56,724 bases of DNA from Oscillospiraceae bacterium (GTDB lineage: Bacteria > Bacillota > Clostridia > Oscillospirales > Ruminococcaceae): contig JAKSPK010000012.1 of NCBI GenBank assembly GCA_024404875.1, positions 1 through 56,724 on the forward strand, in the 5' to 3' direction. Of the stretch, positions 49,350 to 56,724 are shown piece by piece. Both the position numbers and the translations under genes were made by a program. The notes beneath the pieces are model-generated. The model had not been told where the DNA came from. It ran no database searches and saw only the letters and a program-made list of their open reading frames with translations. Positions within the stretch are counted from its first letter, which is position 1, and the number at the start of each line of letters is the position of its first letter.

Positions 49350-52295
49350 ATGAGACAAATCCTGCACAAGCTGACAGCGGCCGTTACATCACTGGCTGCG
49401 GCAGCTTCACTCGCGGCTGCTCTGCCCGCCGCAACCGCTTCGGCGGCCAATACTTATTGGAAATTTGACTTCGGCGGAAATGGCGTCGCTTCCGGCTATA
49501 CGGGCGTCAGCGCCGCGGACGGCTATAACGCCTCCCGCGGATACGGCTTTTCCACCGGAACCGATGTCGCAAATGTCGCTGCATCCGGCTCCGGTGCGCT
49601 GAGTGATGCCGTACAGTTCAAGAATGCGTCCGCGACCGGCAATTACACTTTCTGCGCCGATGTGCCGAACGGTCTCTATCAGGTCTCGGTATGGCTCGGC
49701 AATACGAACCGCACCAGCGTTGGCATTGAGCGTATGCTCCAGATCGTGAACATGACCGGAAACAACGCCTACCACACGCTTCAGGTTCCGGTCACGGACG
49801 GACAGCTCAATATCTGTGCCTGCGCCGGAAAAGACGGTTATCCTTTTTCGATCTCTGCTTTGGAGATCAAGCAGATCTCAACGCAGACGCATACCAATCC
49901 GACAATCTGGGTATGCGGCGACTCGACCGTCTGCAACTACTATCCGCTCGAAACCTCCGCGCAGGCGGGCTGGGCACAGATGCTCCCGAAGTTTATTGAT
50001 TCTGCAAAGTGGCAGGTCATGGATATGGCTGCATCCGGCCAGTATGCACGCGGCTTTATGCAGGGCGGTCAGTTCGATGTTATCGAAAAGAACGGTCAGC
50101 CCGGTGATATTTATGTGATCTCGATCGGCATCAACGATACCAATTCAAAGAATGACACCACCGAGGCACAGTATGAGGAGATTATCACCGATATGGCACA
50201 GCGCGCCATGAAGAAGGGCATGCGTGTGATTCTCGTTAAGCAGCAGGGCAGAAACGGCGACTGCCAGCGCAATCCGCTTCTGAAGTCAAGATGGTACGCC
50301 GGTGCGCTCGACCGCGTCGGTCAGGCGCTTAATATCGAAGTTGTCGATTTGTTCAATCTCTGGCAGGATTACTGTCTGACCAAAACGGCTGACGAGGTCT
50401 CTGCAATGTATCTTGAGGACGGTCTGCATCCGAACCGTGCGGGCGCGACTGTGCTGGCACAGTTTATGGCAGATGCAATCAACAACGGCGGCATTGCCGC
50501 TGAGCCGGTCAGCTTTGAGGATGGCAGCGAGTTCCTGTTCCGCAATGTGGAGTCCGGGATGTATCTGACCGTTGAAGGCGGTACGGCCGCAGCGGGTACA
50601 AATGTCTCGCAGTCGGCGGATGCTGTCCCTGCAGAGAAAAATACATGGAAGCTCCGGACAGGCGCAAACGGAGACTATTATATCTATTCGATGCTTGACG
50701 GCGGCAGCACCTACCTGCTCGATGTCGCGGACGGCAAGACCGCTAACGGCACAAATATCGGCATCTGGACGGATACCAAATCCAGTGCACAGCTTTTCCG
50801 ATTCTATCAGAACGGCGACCACTATCATATCGCAACGGCTGTCACCGACGGAAAGAGCTATGTCGGCATCACAGGCGGTTCCCATGAGGAGGCCGCAAAC
50901 GCAATCGAATGGAGCAATGACGGCTCGCTGAATCAGCTCTGGGAATTCATTCCGGCTGCTGAAGCAGCGGCGGCAATCCCGCTCGCGCAGGCCGATCTTG
51001 ACGGCGATGGTGTTGTCACCGCAAAGGATCTTTCGCTCGCAAAGCGCGTCATCAGTGCGGCGGAAAAACCGTATACCAGAATGCAGGCATCTGATGTTAC
51101 CGGTGATCTCAAGGCGGAATCCGATGACGCTGTGCTGCTTTGCGGCTATCTGCTGACGAAAGAAGAAGCATTTGCGGATCCGAAGATCGCAGCGACCGAG
51201 CAGACGATCACGCAGGGATTCTCCGAAACAACCAATGCAGGCTTCCTCTATAAAGATTATCTCAATCTCGAAAACAATACAGCCTCTGCTGTGACCTTTA
51301 TGGTAAATGTTGTGAAGAAGGGCAACTATCTCTGCACATTCAACATCGCGAACGGTACTGACAAAGACCGTGAAATGGATATTACGGTCAGCGGCTCGAA
51401 GGAAACATGGAAGCAGAGCTTCCTGGGCACCGGTGCATGGACAACGTGGCAGGAGCGCGGCATCGTTCTTCCGCTGAATGCAGGCATCAATACGATCACG
51501 CTGAAATCGAATACCGCGGACGGCGGCCCGAATTTTGATTATCTGATGCTGACGCTGACCGATGAGCCTGTTGCGGAATCTTACGATCCGAATGCGCAGG
51601 GGCCGCAGCAGCCGACCAGCGATAATCCTGTTATCTATATCGCGGCAGATTCGACAGCGCAGACCTACCGTGCGGACAAGGCGCCGCAGCAGGGCTGGGG
51701 CTACTATCTCCAGAATTATTTCAATTCCAATGTCACCGTTGCAAACCATGCGATCGCAGGCCGCAGCTCCAAGAGCTTCTATGACAACGGCAGACTGACG
51801 ACGATCCTCGATCAGATCAAGCCCGGCGATTATCTGCTGGTCGACTTCGGAATCAATGACGGCGATTATACGAAGGCGGAGCGCTATGCACCAACCAAGG
51901 GCAATGTCGATAATCCGGAGGTCGGCTCCTTTGAGTATTACATGACCTTCTATATCAAGGGTGCACTTGACAAGGGCGCGACACCGATTCTCATGAGCCC
52001 GACGCTCTCGATCCGCAATCAGACGCAGCCTTTTTCAGCCGGCTACCGTAATGTGGATTCCTCTTGTCAGGCGCTCGCAAAGAAGTACAATATCCCGTAT
52101 TTTGATCTCAGCGCAGCGATGGCCAATGATTTCAACAAGCGCGACTATAACACCGTCAAGAACTACTATCTGGGCGGCGCGACCGGCGGTACCGATTTCA
52201 CGCATTTCACCGAGACCGGCGCGAATGTTGTTGCACAGATCATTGCAAACGGAATCAAGGGAATGAAAATCGACCTTTCCTCAAATGTGAAGTGA
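49350..52295 (+). CDS. Secreted cellulosomal double CE12-type esterase with internal dockerin
   Basis: The 981-residue protein has a signal peptide (about 1-33), a beta-rich module (34-175) and a first SGNH/CE12 esterase (about 185-385: GDS 190-192, GIND 260-263, D357/H360). A ricin-type lectin module (395-540) and a type I dockerin (about 547-602) follow, the first repeat being canonical (DLDGDGVVTAKDLSLAKRV) and the second degenerate (DVTGDLKAESDD). A CBM35-like module (about 630-740) and a second CE12 esterase (760-975: S768, GIND 834-837, D949/H952) complete it. CE12 enzymes remove acetyl groups from rhamnogalacturonan or xylan. The dockerin would attach it to a cellulosome scaffold. Confidence 0.93.
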   Translation: MRQILHKLTAAVTSLAAAASLAAALPAATASAANTYWKFDFGGNGVASGYTGVSAADGYNASRGYGFSTGTDVANVAASGSGALSDAVQFKNASATGNYTFCADVPNGLYQVSVWLGNTNRTSVGIERMLQIVNMTGNNAYHTLQVPVTDGQLNICACAGKDGYPFSISALEIKQISTQTHTNPTIWVCGDSTVCNYYPLETSAQAGWAQMLPKFIDSAKWQVMDMAASGQYARGFMQGGQFDVIEKNGQPGDIYVISIGINDTNSKNDTTEAQYEEIITDMAQRAMKKGMRVILVKQQGRNGDCQRNPLLKSRWYAGALDRVGQALNIEVVDLFNLWQDYCLTKTADEVSAMYLEDGLHPNRAGATVLAQFMADAINNGGIAAEPVSFEDGSEFLFRNVESGMYLTVEGGTAAAGTNVSQSADAVPAEKNTWKLRTGANGDYYIYSMLDGGSTYLLDVADGKTANGTNIGIWTDTKSSAQLFRFYQNGDHYHIATAVTDGKSYVGITGGSHEEAANAIEWSNDGSLNQLWEFIPAAEAAAAIPLAQADLDGDGVVTAKDLSLAKRVISAAEKPYTRMQASDVTGDLKAESDDAVLLCGYLLTKEEAFADPKIAATEQTITQGFSETTNAGFLYKDYLNLENNTASAVTFMVNVVKKGNYLCTFNIANGTDKDREMDITVSGSKETWKQSFLGTGAWTTWQERGIVLPLNAGINTITLKSNTADGGPNFDYLMLTLTDEPVAESYDPNAQGPQQPTSDNPVIYIAADSTAQTYRADKAPQQGWGYYLQNYFNSNVTVANHAIAGRSSKSFYDNGRLTTILDQIKPGDYLLVDFGINDGDYTKAERYAPTKGNVDNPEVGSFEYYMTFYIKGALDKGATPILMSPTLSIRNQTQPFSAGYRNVDSSCQALAKKYNIPYFDLSAAMANDFNKRDYNTVKNYYLGGATGGTDFTHFTETGANVVAQIIANGIKGMKIDLSSNVK

Positions 52296-52306
52296 TCCCC
52301 TAACAG

Positions 52307-52342
52307 AAAAGCGCCGGCGGAAGTGAACCGCCGGTGCTTTTT
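52307..52342 (+). terminator. Terminator of the esterase gene
   Basis: AAAAGC-CCGGCGG pairs with CCGCCGG-GCTTTT and ends in a T-run. Confidence 0.9.
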
Positions 52343-52351
52343 GTTCGGGCA

Positions 52352-52534
52352 TTATTTGTTGTTATCCTGATCTTGTTTTCCGCCCTGATTCTTCTGATCC
52401 CCAGCCTTCTTGCTCATAAAGACCGAGCCGACGATCAGGCCGAGCGCGAGAATCCCGATCAGCGCATAGAGCCAGATCGGAGTATCATCGCCGAGCGGCA
52501 GTGCGGAAAGCATTGTCATCAGTTCCATAGTCAT
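52352..52534 (-). CDS. Small single-helix membrane protein, 60 aa
   Basis: AAAGGAGGCATGAACC precedes ATG 52534. The product has a short N-terminus with LPLGDDTP, a transmembrane helix (IWLYALIGILALGLIVGSVF) and a polar Lys/Gln/Asp tail. The helix context resembles an LPXTG-type sorting end without a proper motif. It has its own minus-strand promoter. Its function is unknown. Confidence 0.7.
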   Translation of the reverse strand: MTMELMTMLSALPLGDDTPIWLYALIGILALGLIVGSVFMSKKAGDQKNQGGKQDQDNNK

Positions 52535-52560
52535 GGTTCATGCCTCCTTTGTTTTTCTAT

Positions 52561-52589
52561 ATCCTACCACAAACGGCGGAATTTGTCAA
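52561..52589 (-). promoter_or_regulatory. Promoter of the 52352-52534 gene
   Basis: TTGACA (52584-52589) and TAGGAT (52561-52566) on the minus strand have a 17-base spacer. The rest of the interval up to 52778 has only short GC-rich inverted repeats and no gene. Confidence 0.65.
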
Positions 52590-52778
52590 CTGCCGATCTG
52601 TGTTCCCCGGCGGCAGTCCGGAGAAGATTGTGCAGGGTGTATAAATGTCAGAGCCGGTTGTGATGCAGGCAGCATTGTTTCTATGTGTTCAGAAGAAAGG
52701 CATGACTGACCGCCGGTATCGCCGGTTCTGCGTGATATTGCCTAGACGTAACGGCAGCCGGCAGTGTCCGCCGGGGGA

Positions 52779-52807
52779 TTTACAAAATCCGGAAAATGTT
52801 GTATACT
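52779..52807 (+). promoter_or_regulatory. Promoter of the DUF gene pair
   Basis: TTTACA (52779-52784) and TATACT (52802-52807) have a 17-base spacer. Confidence 0.7.
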
Positions 52808-52837
52808 GATAACAGTATGTGAAAGGAGAGCGGAGAT

Positions 52838-53671
52838 ATGGATTTTTCACTGTCATTCGCAGAGGCATCGCCGCTGCTGACGCCCGCCGTGCAGAAGCAG
52901 CATATCCTTGCGCTCAACAAAACGCTCCGGCAGGAATATGGATTACAGCTTACGCCGGAGGATGCGGAAATGCTCGTGCAGACTGCCGATCACGCCATGT
53001 CAGCAGAGGGACTCGTCCAGTTCGGAGAGGGTATTACCCCGCGCCTGATTCGCTGGTTTTTGCCTTCCGGCTGGCTCGGCGATGATCCTGCCGGGCGGGC
53101 TGCCGATCTGACTGCGGCATTCTGCCGGCTGAAGGGCGATTTGCAGGCGCTCTATGACGAAGCGGACGATCCGGAATGCATCCTTTCGGATAATGCGATC
53201 ATAGACTATATGTATCGCTTCTATGTCAGCCCGAATTGCGGCGGGGATGTGCGGGAGATGCTTACGCAGGCGGAGCGGATCCTTGTCGGTGCGATGCGCC
53301 GTCTGCTGGAACAGCGTGCAGCGGAGCGGAAACAGCGGCTCGCTGATGTCACGGGAGACAGCGAAGCCCGTGCACTGTACGCCGACCTTATCCGGCGGGA
53401 AGATGCTGCCTCTGCTTATGAAGAAGCGTATGAGCAGGAGCAGTATGACTATGCGTATCATGAGGAAATGCGTCAGGATGTATTCGGCAATTATCTTGAG
53501 GATTACGATGAGGAAACGGCGATTCATACACGCGGCACCTATGCGGAGGAACTGGAGGAGACATTGCGGCGAAATCCGGCGTTCCTGCTGCCGAGCGAGG
53601 CGCAGGAGGCGGAATGGGCACAGATGACTGCGGAATGGGAAGCGCAGGATGCAGCAGAGGAGGCGGAATAA
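52838..53671 (+). CDS. DUF6323-like protein with acidic tail
   Basis: The 277-residue protein has an N-terminal half (about 20-160) with LTPEDAEMLVQTADHAMSAE, FGEGITPRLIRWF and ILSDNAIIDYMYRFY, which resembles DUF6323. The second half is a Glu/Tyr/Ala-rich helical tail. GAAAGGAGA precedes the ATG. It is followed by a DUF6179-like gene with overlapping control, as these two families often are in clostridia. Both are of unknown function. Confidence 0.75.
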   Translation: MDFSLSFAEASPLLTPAVQKQHILALNKTLRQEYGLQLTPEDAEMLVQTADHAMSAEGLVQFGEGITPRLIRWFLPSGWLGDDPAGRAADLTAAFCRLKGDLQALYDEADDPECILSDNAIIDYMYRFYVSPNCGGDVREMLTQAERILVGAMRRLLEQRAAERKQRLADVTGDSEARALYADLIRREDAASAYEEAYEQEQYDYAYHEEMRQDVFGNYLEDYDEETAIHTRGTYAEELEETLRRNPAFLLPSEAQEAEWAQMTAEWEAQDAAEEAE

Positions 53672-53672
53672 T

Positions 53673-54593
53673 ATGGATGCACTGATGAAGCAGAGCGCGG
53701 CGCAGGAGCCGCTGCTCCGCCGGGATTATACGCTGAATCTGCTGCGCCGTGCGGCGCTCAGCGGCTCGATTCCGATGCTGCAGCTTGAAGCGATCCGAAG
53801 CGGACTGCATCAAGCTGCGGCAGAGCGGGCTGCGGCCTATACGCGCGGCAGAAGTATGACCGTCACCAGAGCGCAGGCGGAAGCATTTTATCAATCGCTG
53901 TTTTGTCAGCTCGATGCTGTATTGCTCGCGTTGGGATCCGATGCAGCTGCGGAGGAAGCGCTGCGCAGCAGGGCGCTCGGCGAATTGCTCGAAGCCGGAC
54001 AGCTGCGCAGTTTACAGCTTTATGAGGAGGCTAAGGAACGCTTCCGGAAGGCGTATAAACTGACCAAGCCTGTGCAGACATCGTTCTTCCATGCACTGCT
54101 GGACGGCTTTTCGCGGTTCTGCACGGATTATGACGCGCGGTTCCGTGCTGCGGATACAAAGGTTGAATTCAGCTATCCGCTGCTCGGCGGCGAGACCGTT
54201 ATCGAAAGCGGGATTGTTGGGGTGCATTATTATTATTCGGCGTTGCTGCGGGAAGCGGAGCTGCTGCATGCTTTTGATTTAGCGGCAGTGCAGACGATGA
54301 TGCAGCGTTATGCAGACCGGTTCCTGACGATACCGGATATGATCGCGGAGAATATAGCGGAGTTGGTCATGCGGCATTGGCTGACGAATGCACTTTGCGG
54401 TGCGGAGGGCGATCAGCTGACGGTCACGCCGGAGACGCAGGAGCTTTTTCGTGCAAAATACGGTGATATGCCGGCGGAGCAGCTCGAAGCAGAGATCCGG
54501 AGATGCATCAAAGAGCGATTTGCGGATCGTCCGGTTCCGGAGATCCCCGCTGCAGTGATGCGGCCTTACGGTATGCGGAGTGCGGCATTATAA
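53673..54593 (+). CDS. DUF6179-like protein
   Basis: The 306-residue helical protein has the conserved AAYTRGRSMTVTRAQAEAFY segment typical of DUF6179 in memory, but is shorter than most. ATG 53673 begins two bases after the previous stop and follows GAGGAGG, so it is coupled. No membrane segment or catalytic motif is visible. Confidence 0.75.
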   Translation: MDALMKQSAAQEPLLRRDYTLNLLRRAALSGSIPMLQLEAIRSGLHQAAAERAAAYTRGRSMTVTRAQAEAFYQSLFCQLDAVLLALGSDAAAEEALRSRALGELLEAGQLRSLQLYEEAKERFRKAYKLTKPVQTSFFHALLDGFSRFCTDYDARFRAADTKVEFSYPLLGGETVIESGIVGVHYYYSALLREAELLHAFDLAAVQTMMQRYADRFLTIPDMIAENIAELVMRHWLTNALCGAEGDQLTVTPETQELFRAKYGDMPAEQLEAEIRRCIKERFADRPVPEIPAAVMRPYGMRSAAL

Positions 54594-54838
54594 TAATACT
54601 ATTTTGACAACAAATTATCAATAAAACAGTATTTGTCGTGTCAGCATGGCCGGCAACCGTTAACCTGCGGTGATATTTTGCAGAGCTTATTTCAAAACGC
54701 TCGCGGTTTCTTGGGACACTGTTCTGGACGGCTGTCGGCTCTGTGTTTGATTGCGGGAGCAATACGAATTCCTCAGAGTTTCATAGACATCTGGTTTGTC
54801 TCATGTTTCTCTGCTGAATCTTTTTCTGATTGCTCCCA
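54594..54838. other. Gene-free interval before gatC
   Basis: A weak AATACT/AGTATT inverted repeat (54596-54634) follows the DUF gene. GGGAGCAAT (54755-54763) is exactly complementary to ATTGCTCCC (54829-54837), 65 bases apart and just before the gatC promoter. There is no credible gene. Confidence 0.5.
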
Positions 54839-54867
54839 TTGCACTTTTTCCATTTATATGATATAAT
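54839..54867 (+). promoter_or_regulatory. gatCA promoter
   Basis: TTGCAC (54839-54844) and TATAAT (54862-54867) have a 17-base spacer. Confidence 0.8.
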
Positions 54868-54921
54868 GAAACGAAAGGCATCTGCAAAGCCGGATGCCCA
54901 AAAATATAAAGGAGAACGATC

Positions 54922-55209
54922 ATGCAGCTTGATGAAAAAACATTGGATACGCTGAAATGGCTGTCCAGACTGGATATCCCCGAGGAGGAGACAGAAGCGC
55001 TGTCCTCCAGCATCGGCGAGATGCTGACCTTCTTCCAGCAGCTTTCTGCGCTGGATACGGAAGGTGTTGAGCCGACCGCGCATGTTGTCCCGCTCGAAAA
55101 TGTCCTGCGCGCAGATGAATCCGTCTCGCAGCGGCTTGACCGCGATCTGCTGCTTTCCGGCACGCAGTCCGAGGACGGTCTGATTACTCTGCCGAAGGTC
55201 GTCGGCTGA
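54922..55209 (+). CDS. gatC: Asp-tRNA(Asn)/Glu-tRNA(Gln) amidotransferase subunit C
   Basis: GatC is the 95-residue linker that holds GatA and GatB together. It shows LKWLSRLDIPEEETEALSSS, FFQQLSALDTEGVEPTAH and a C-terminal LITLPKVVG, all typical. AAGGAGAAC precedes the ATG. gatA starts 14 bases after its stop. The complex converts misacylated Glu-tRNA(Gln) or Asp-tRNA(Asn) to the correct amide. Confidence 0.95.
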   Translation: MQLDEKTLDTLKWLSRLDIPEEETEALSSSIGEMLTFFQQLSALDTEGVEPTAHVVPLENVLRADESVSQRLDRDLLLSGTQSEDGLITLPKVVG

Positions 55210-55223
55210 AAGGAGCGCAGAAT

Positions 55224-56663
55224 ATGAAGTTTCATGAGATGGATATTGCGGCTCTCTCTGAGCTGCTGCAAAGCCGTACCGTCAGTGCAAAGGAGCTTGC
55301 CGAGGATGCACTTGCGGCGATCGCTGAAAAGGACGGCAGATACGGTGCTTATCTGACCGTTGCCGCTGAGGAGGCCTACAGGCAGGCTGAGGCTGCTGAC
55401 AAGATGCTCGCGGACGGAACCGCAGGCGTATTGACCGGCATTCCCTTTGCGATGAAGGACAATATCTGTACAAAGGGCATCCGCACGACCTGTGCTTCGA
55501 AAATGCTTGAAAACTGGCTGCCGGTCTATGATGCCTGCGTCACGGAACGGCTCAAGGCTGCAGGCGCGGTCATGCTCGGCAAGACCAATATGGACGAATT
55601 TGCAATGGGCAGCTCTACGGAGAGTTCTGCCTTGCAGCTGACACGCAATCCCGCAGCGCCGGATTATGTGCCGGGCGGCTCGTCAGGCGGCTCGGCTGCG
55701 GCAGTCGCGGCACATGAATGTGCATTTGCAATCGGCTCGGATACCGGCGGCTCGATCCGTCAGCCGGCATCCTTCTGCGGTGTAGTTGGCATGAAGCCGA
55801 CCTACGGCACGGTCTCGCGCTACGGTCTTGTTGCATATGCATCGAGCTTTGACCAGATCGGCCCGCTGACCAAAACGGTTGCTGACAATGCAACGGTGCT
55901 GGAGGCAATCTCCTGCCACGACCGCCGTGATTCGACCTCACTGCCGGAATACGATACAAACTATTCCGCACTGATCGGAAAGGATCTTTCCGGAATGCGC
56001 ATCGGACTGCCGCAGGAATACTTCGGTGAGGGCATTCATCCGGAAGTCGCTGCGCTGGTGCGGAAGGCTGCGGAGCAGCTGGAAAATGCCGGTGCCGTGA
56101 TTGAGGAATGCTCGCTGCCGGCGGTCAGCTATGCACTGCCGGCCTACTATGTACTGTGCTGCGCAGAAGCATCCTCGAATCTCGCACGGTTCGATGGTGT
56201 CCGCTACGGCTTCCGTGCGGAGGGCTTTGAGGATCTGGATCAGCTCTACCGCAAGACGCGGACACAGGGCTTCGGCAGAGAGGTACGCCGCCGCATCATG
56301 CTCGGTAACTATGTTCTCTCCGCCGGATATTACGATGCATATTATAAAAAGGCACAGCAGGCGAGAACACTGCTGATCGGCGCCTTCAGAGAGCTGTTTG
56401 CGAAATATGATATGCTGCTTGCGCCGACTGCGCCGACACCGGCCTATAAAATCGGCGAAAAATCGAGTGATCCGATGGAAATGGCGCTCGGCGATATCTG
56501 CACGGTTCCGGTCAATCTCGGCGGCCTTCCCGCGATCTCTGTTCCCTGCGGAAAGATTACACAGGATGGCGCAGAGCTGCCCGTCGGCTTCCAGCTTATC
56601 GGCCCGGCATTCTCTGAGGCGAAGCTCTATCAGGCGGCTGCGGCGTATGAAGCGGCTGAGTAA
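55224..56663 (+). CDS. gatA: Asp-tRNA(Asn)/Glu-tRNA(Gln) amidotransferase subunit A
   Basis: GatA hydrolyses glutamine to supply ammonia for the amidation. The 479-residue amidase-signature protein has the catalytic lysine in IPFAMKDNICTKG, then PGGSSGGSAAAVAA and GSDTGGSIRQPA with the two catalytic serines, and a normal C-terminus (PVGFQLIGPAFSE). AAGGAG precedes the ATG. gatB is expected just beyond the window end, where the last 60 bases hold no gene start I can support. Confidence 0.97.
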   Translation: MKFHEMDIAALSELLQSRTVSAKELAEDALAAIAEKDGRYGAYLTVAAEEAYRQAEAADKMLADGTAGVLTGIPFAMKDNICTKGIRTTCASKMLENWLPVYDACVTERLKAAGAVMLGKTNMDEFAMGSSTESSALQLTRNPAAPDYVPGGSSGGSAAAVAAHECAFAIGSDTGGSIRQPASFCGVVGMKPTYGTVSRYGLVAYASSFDQIGPLTKTVADNATVLEAISCHDRRDSTSLPEYDTNYSALIGKDLSGMRIGLPQEYFGEGIHPEVAALVRKAAEQLENAGAVIEECSLPAVSYALPAYYVLCCAEASSNLARFDGVRYGFRAEGFEDLDQLYRKTRTQGFGREVRRRIMLGNYVLSAGYYDAYYKKAQQARTLLIGAFRELFAKYDMLLAPTAPTPAYKIGEKSSDPMEMALGDICTVPVNLGGLPAISVPCGKITQDGAELPVGFQLIGPAFSEAKLYQAAAAYEAAE

Positions 56664-56724
56664 TCCGTAGGCATTCCCGAGGTGCAGATATATCCGCGGC
56701 GTTGACGAAAATACAGCATAAAAA

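Noticed and set aside
50286-51749. A 487-codon minus-strand frame opposite the esterase
   Set aside because: The plus-strand protein has full esterase, lectin and dockerin motifs, so the mirror frame is a shadow.

Overview
This window looks like a chromosomal segment of a gut or rumen Ruminococcus-type clostridium (Firmicutes, Oscillospiraceae-like). The signs are a dockerin-bearing pectin-type esterase, the Gram-positive division cluster yggS-sepF-divIVA-lspA-rluD, a dihydroorotate dehydrogenase of the PyrK/PyrD type, dipicolinate synthase genes, strong AGGAGG ribosome sites, frequent TTG/GTG starts and many clean TTGACA-17-TATAAT promoters. The taxonomy is inferred from gene content only.

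Layout. 1-780: an AT-rich orphan gene, an intact tRNA-Thr(CGU) and a decayed second tRNA-Thr. 828-10445: a membrane signal-peptidase-like protein, purA, a three-gene membrane/flavoprotein operon and hypF behind a structured leader. 10515-16132 (mostly minus): degV and trmL, then pyrF-pyrK-pyrD-phosphatase-ruvX. 16170-19855: response regulator, histidine kinase and HtrA protease. 20099-28314: an AraC regulator and dipicolinate synthase. Here dpaA is cut in two by a 6.2-kb block carrying a ComEA-like protein, a small protein, a CUT1 sugar transporter and a DUF protein; dpaB is intact. 28337-29449 (minus): cysK preceded by a putative Cys-Cys leader peptide. 29535-39825: acetyltransferase, lipoprotein, miaA-hfq, an HlyD-like protein, the division cluster, and pssA-psd. 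39862-46704: a YfhO-like membrane protein, two WYL regulators, small glycine-rich and holin-like proteins. 46798-52342: a LacI-sensor/GGDEF protein, a candidate sRNA and a double CE12 esterase with an internal dockerin. 52352-56724: a small membrane protein, a DUF pair, and gatC-gatA.

The most interesting signals are regulatory. Four 11-bp-phased (G/A)TTCA(C/T)A boxes lie 27 bp (box start to -10 start) upstream of the -10 of the two-component/HtrA operon. The same boxes, with exactly the same spacing, lie in front of a minus-strand -10 at 49094-49099. That promoter would make an RNA of about 100 nt with a 5'-terminal hairpin, two UCCCC motifs, a CUUCUCCUUG anti-Shine-Dalgarno stretch and an intrinsic terminator. 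This suggests a sensor kinase circuit with a regulatory RNA arm resembling RoxS/RsaE in design. hfq is also in the window. The cysK leader peptide and the precisely split dpaA are the other two strong findings. No CRISPR array, transposase, integrase or rRNA was seen.
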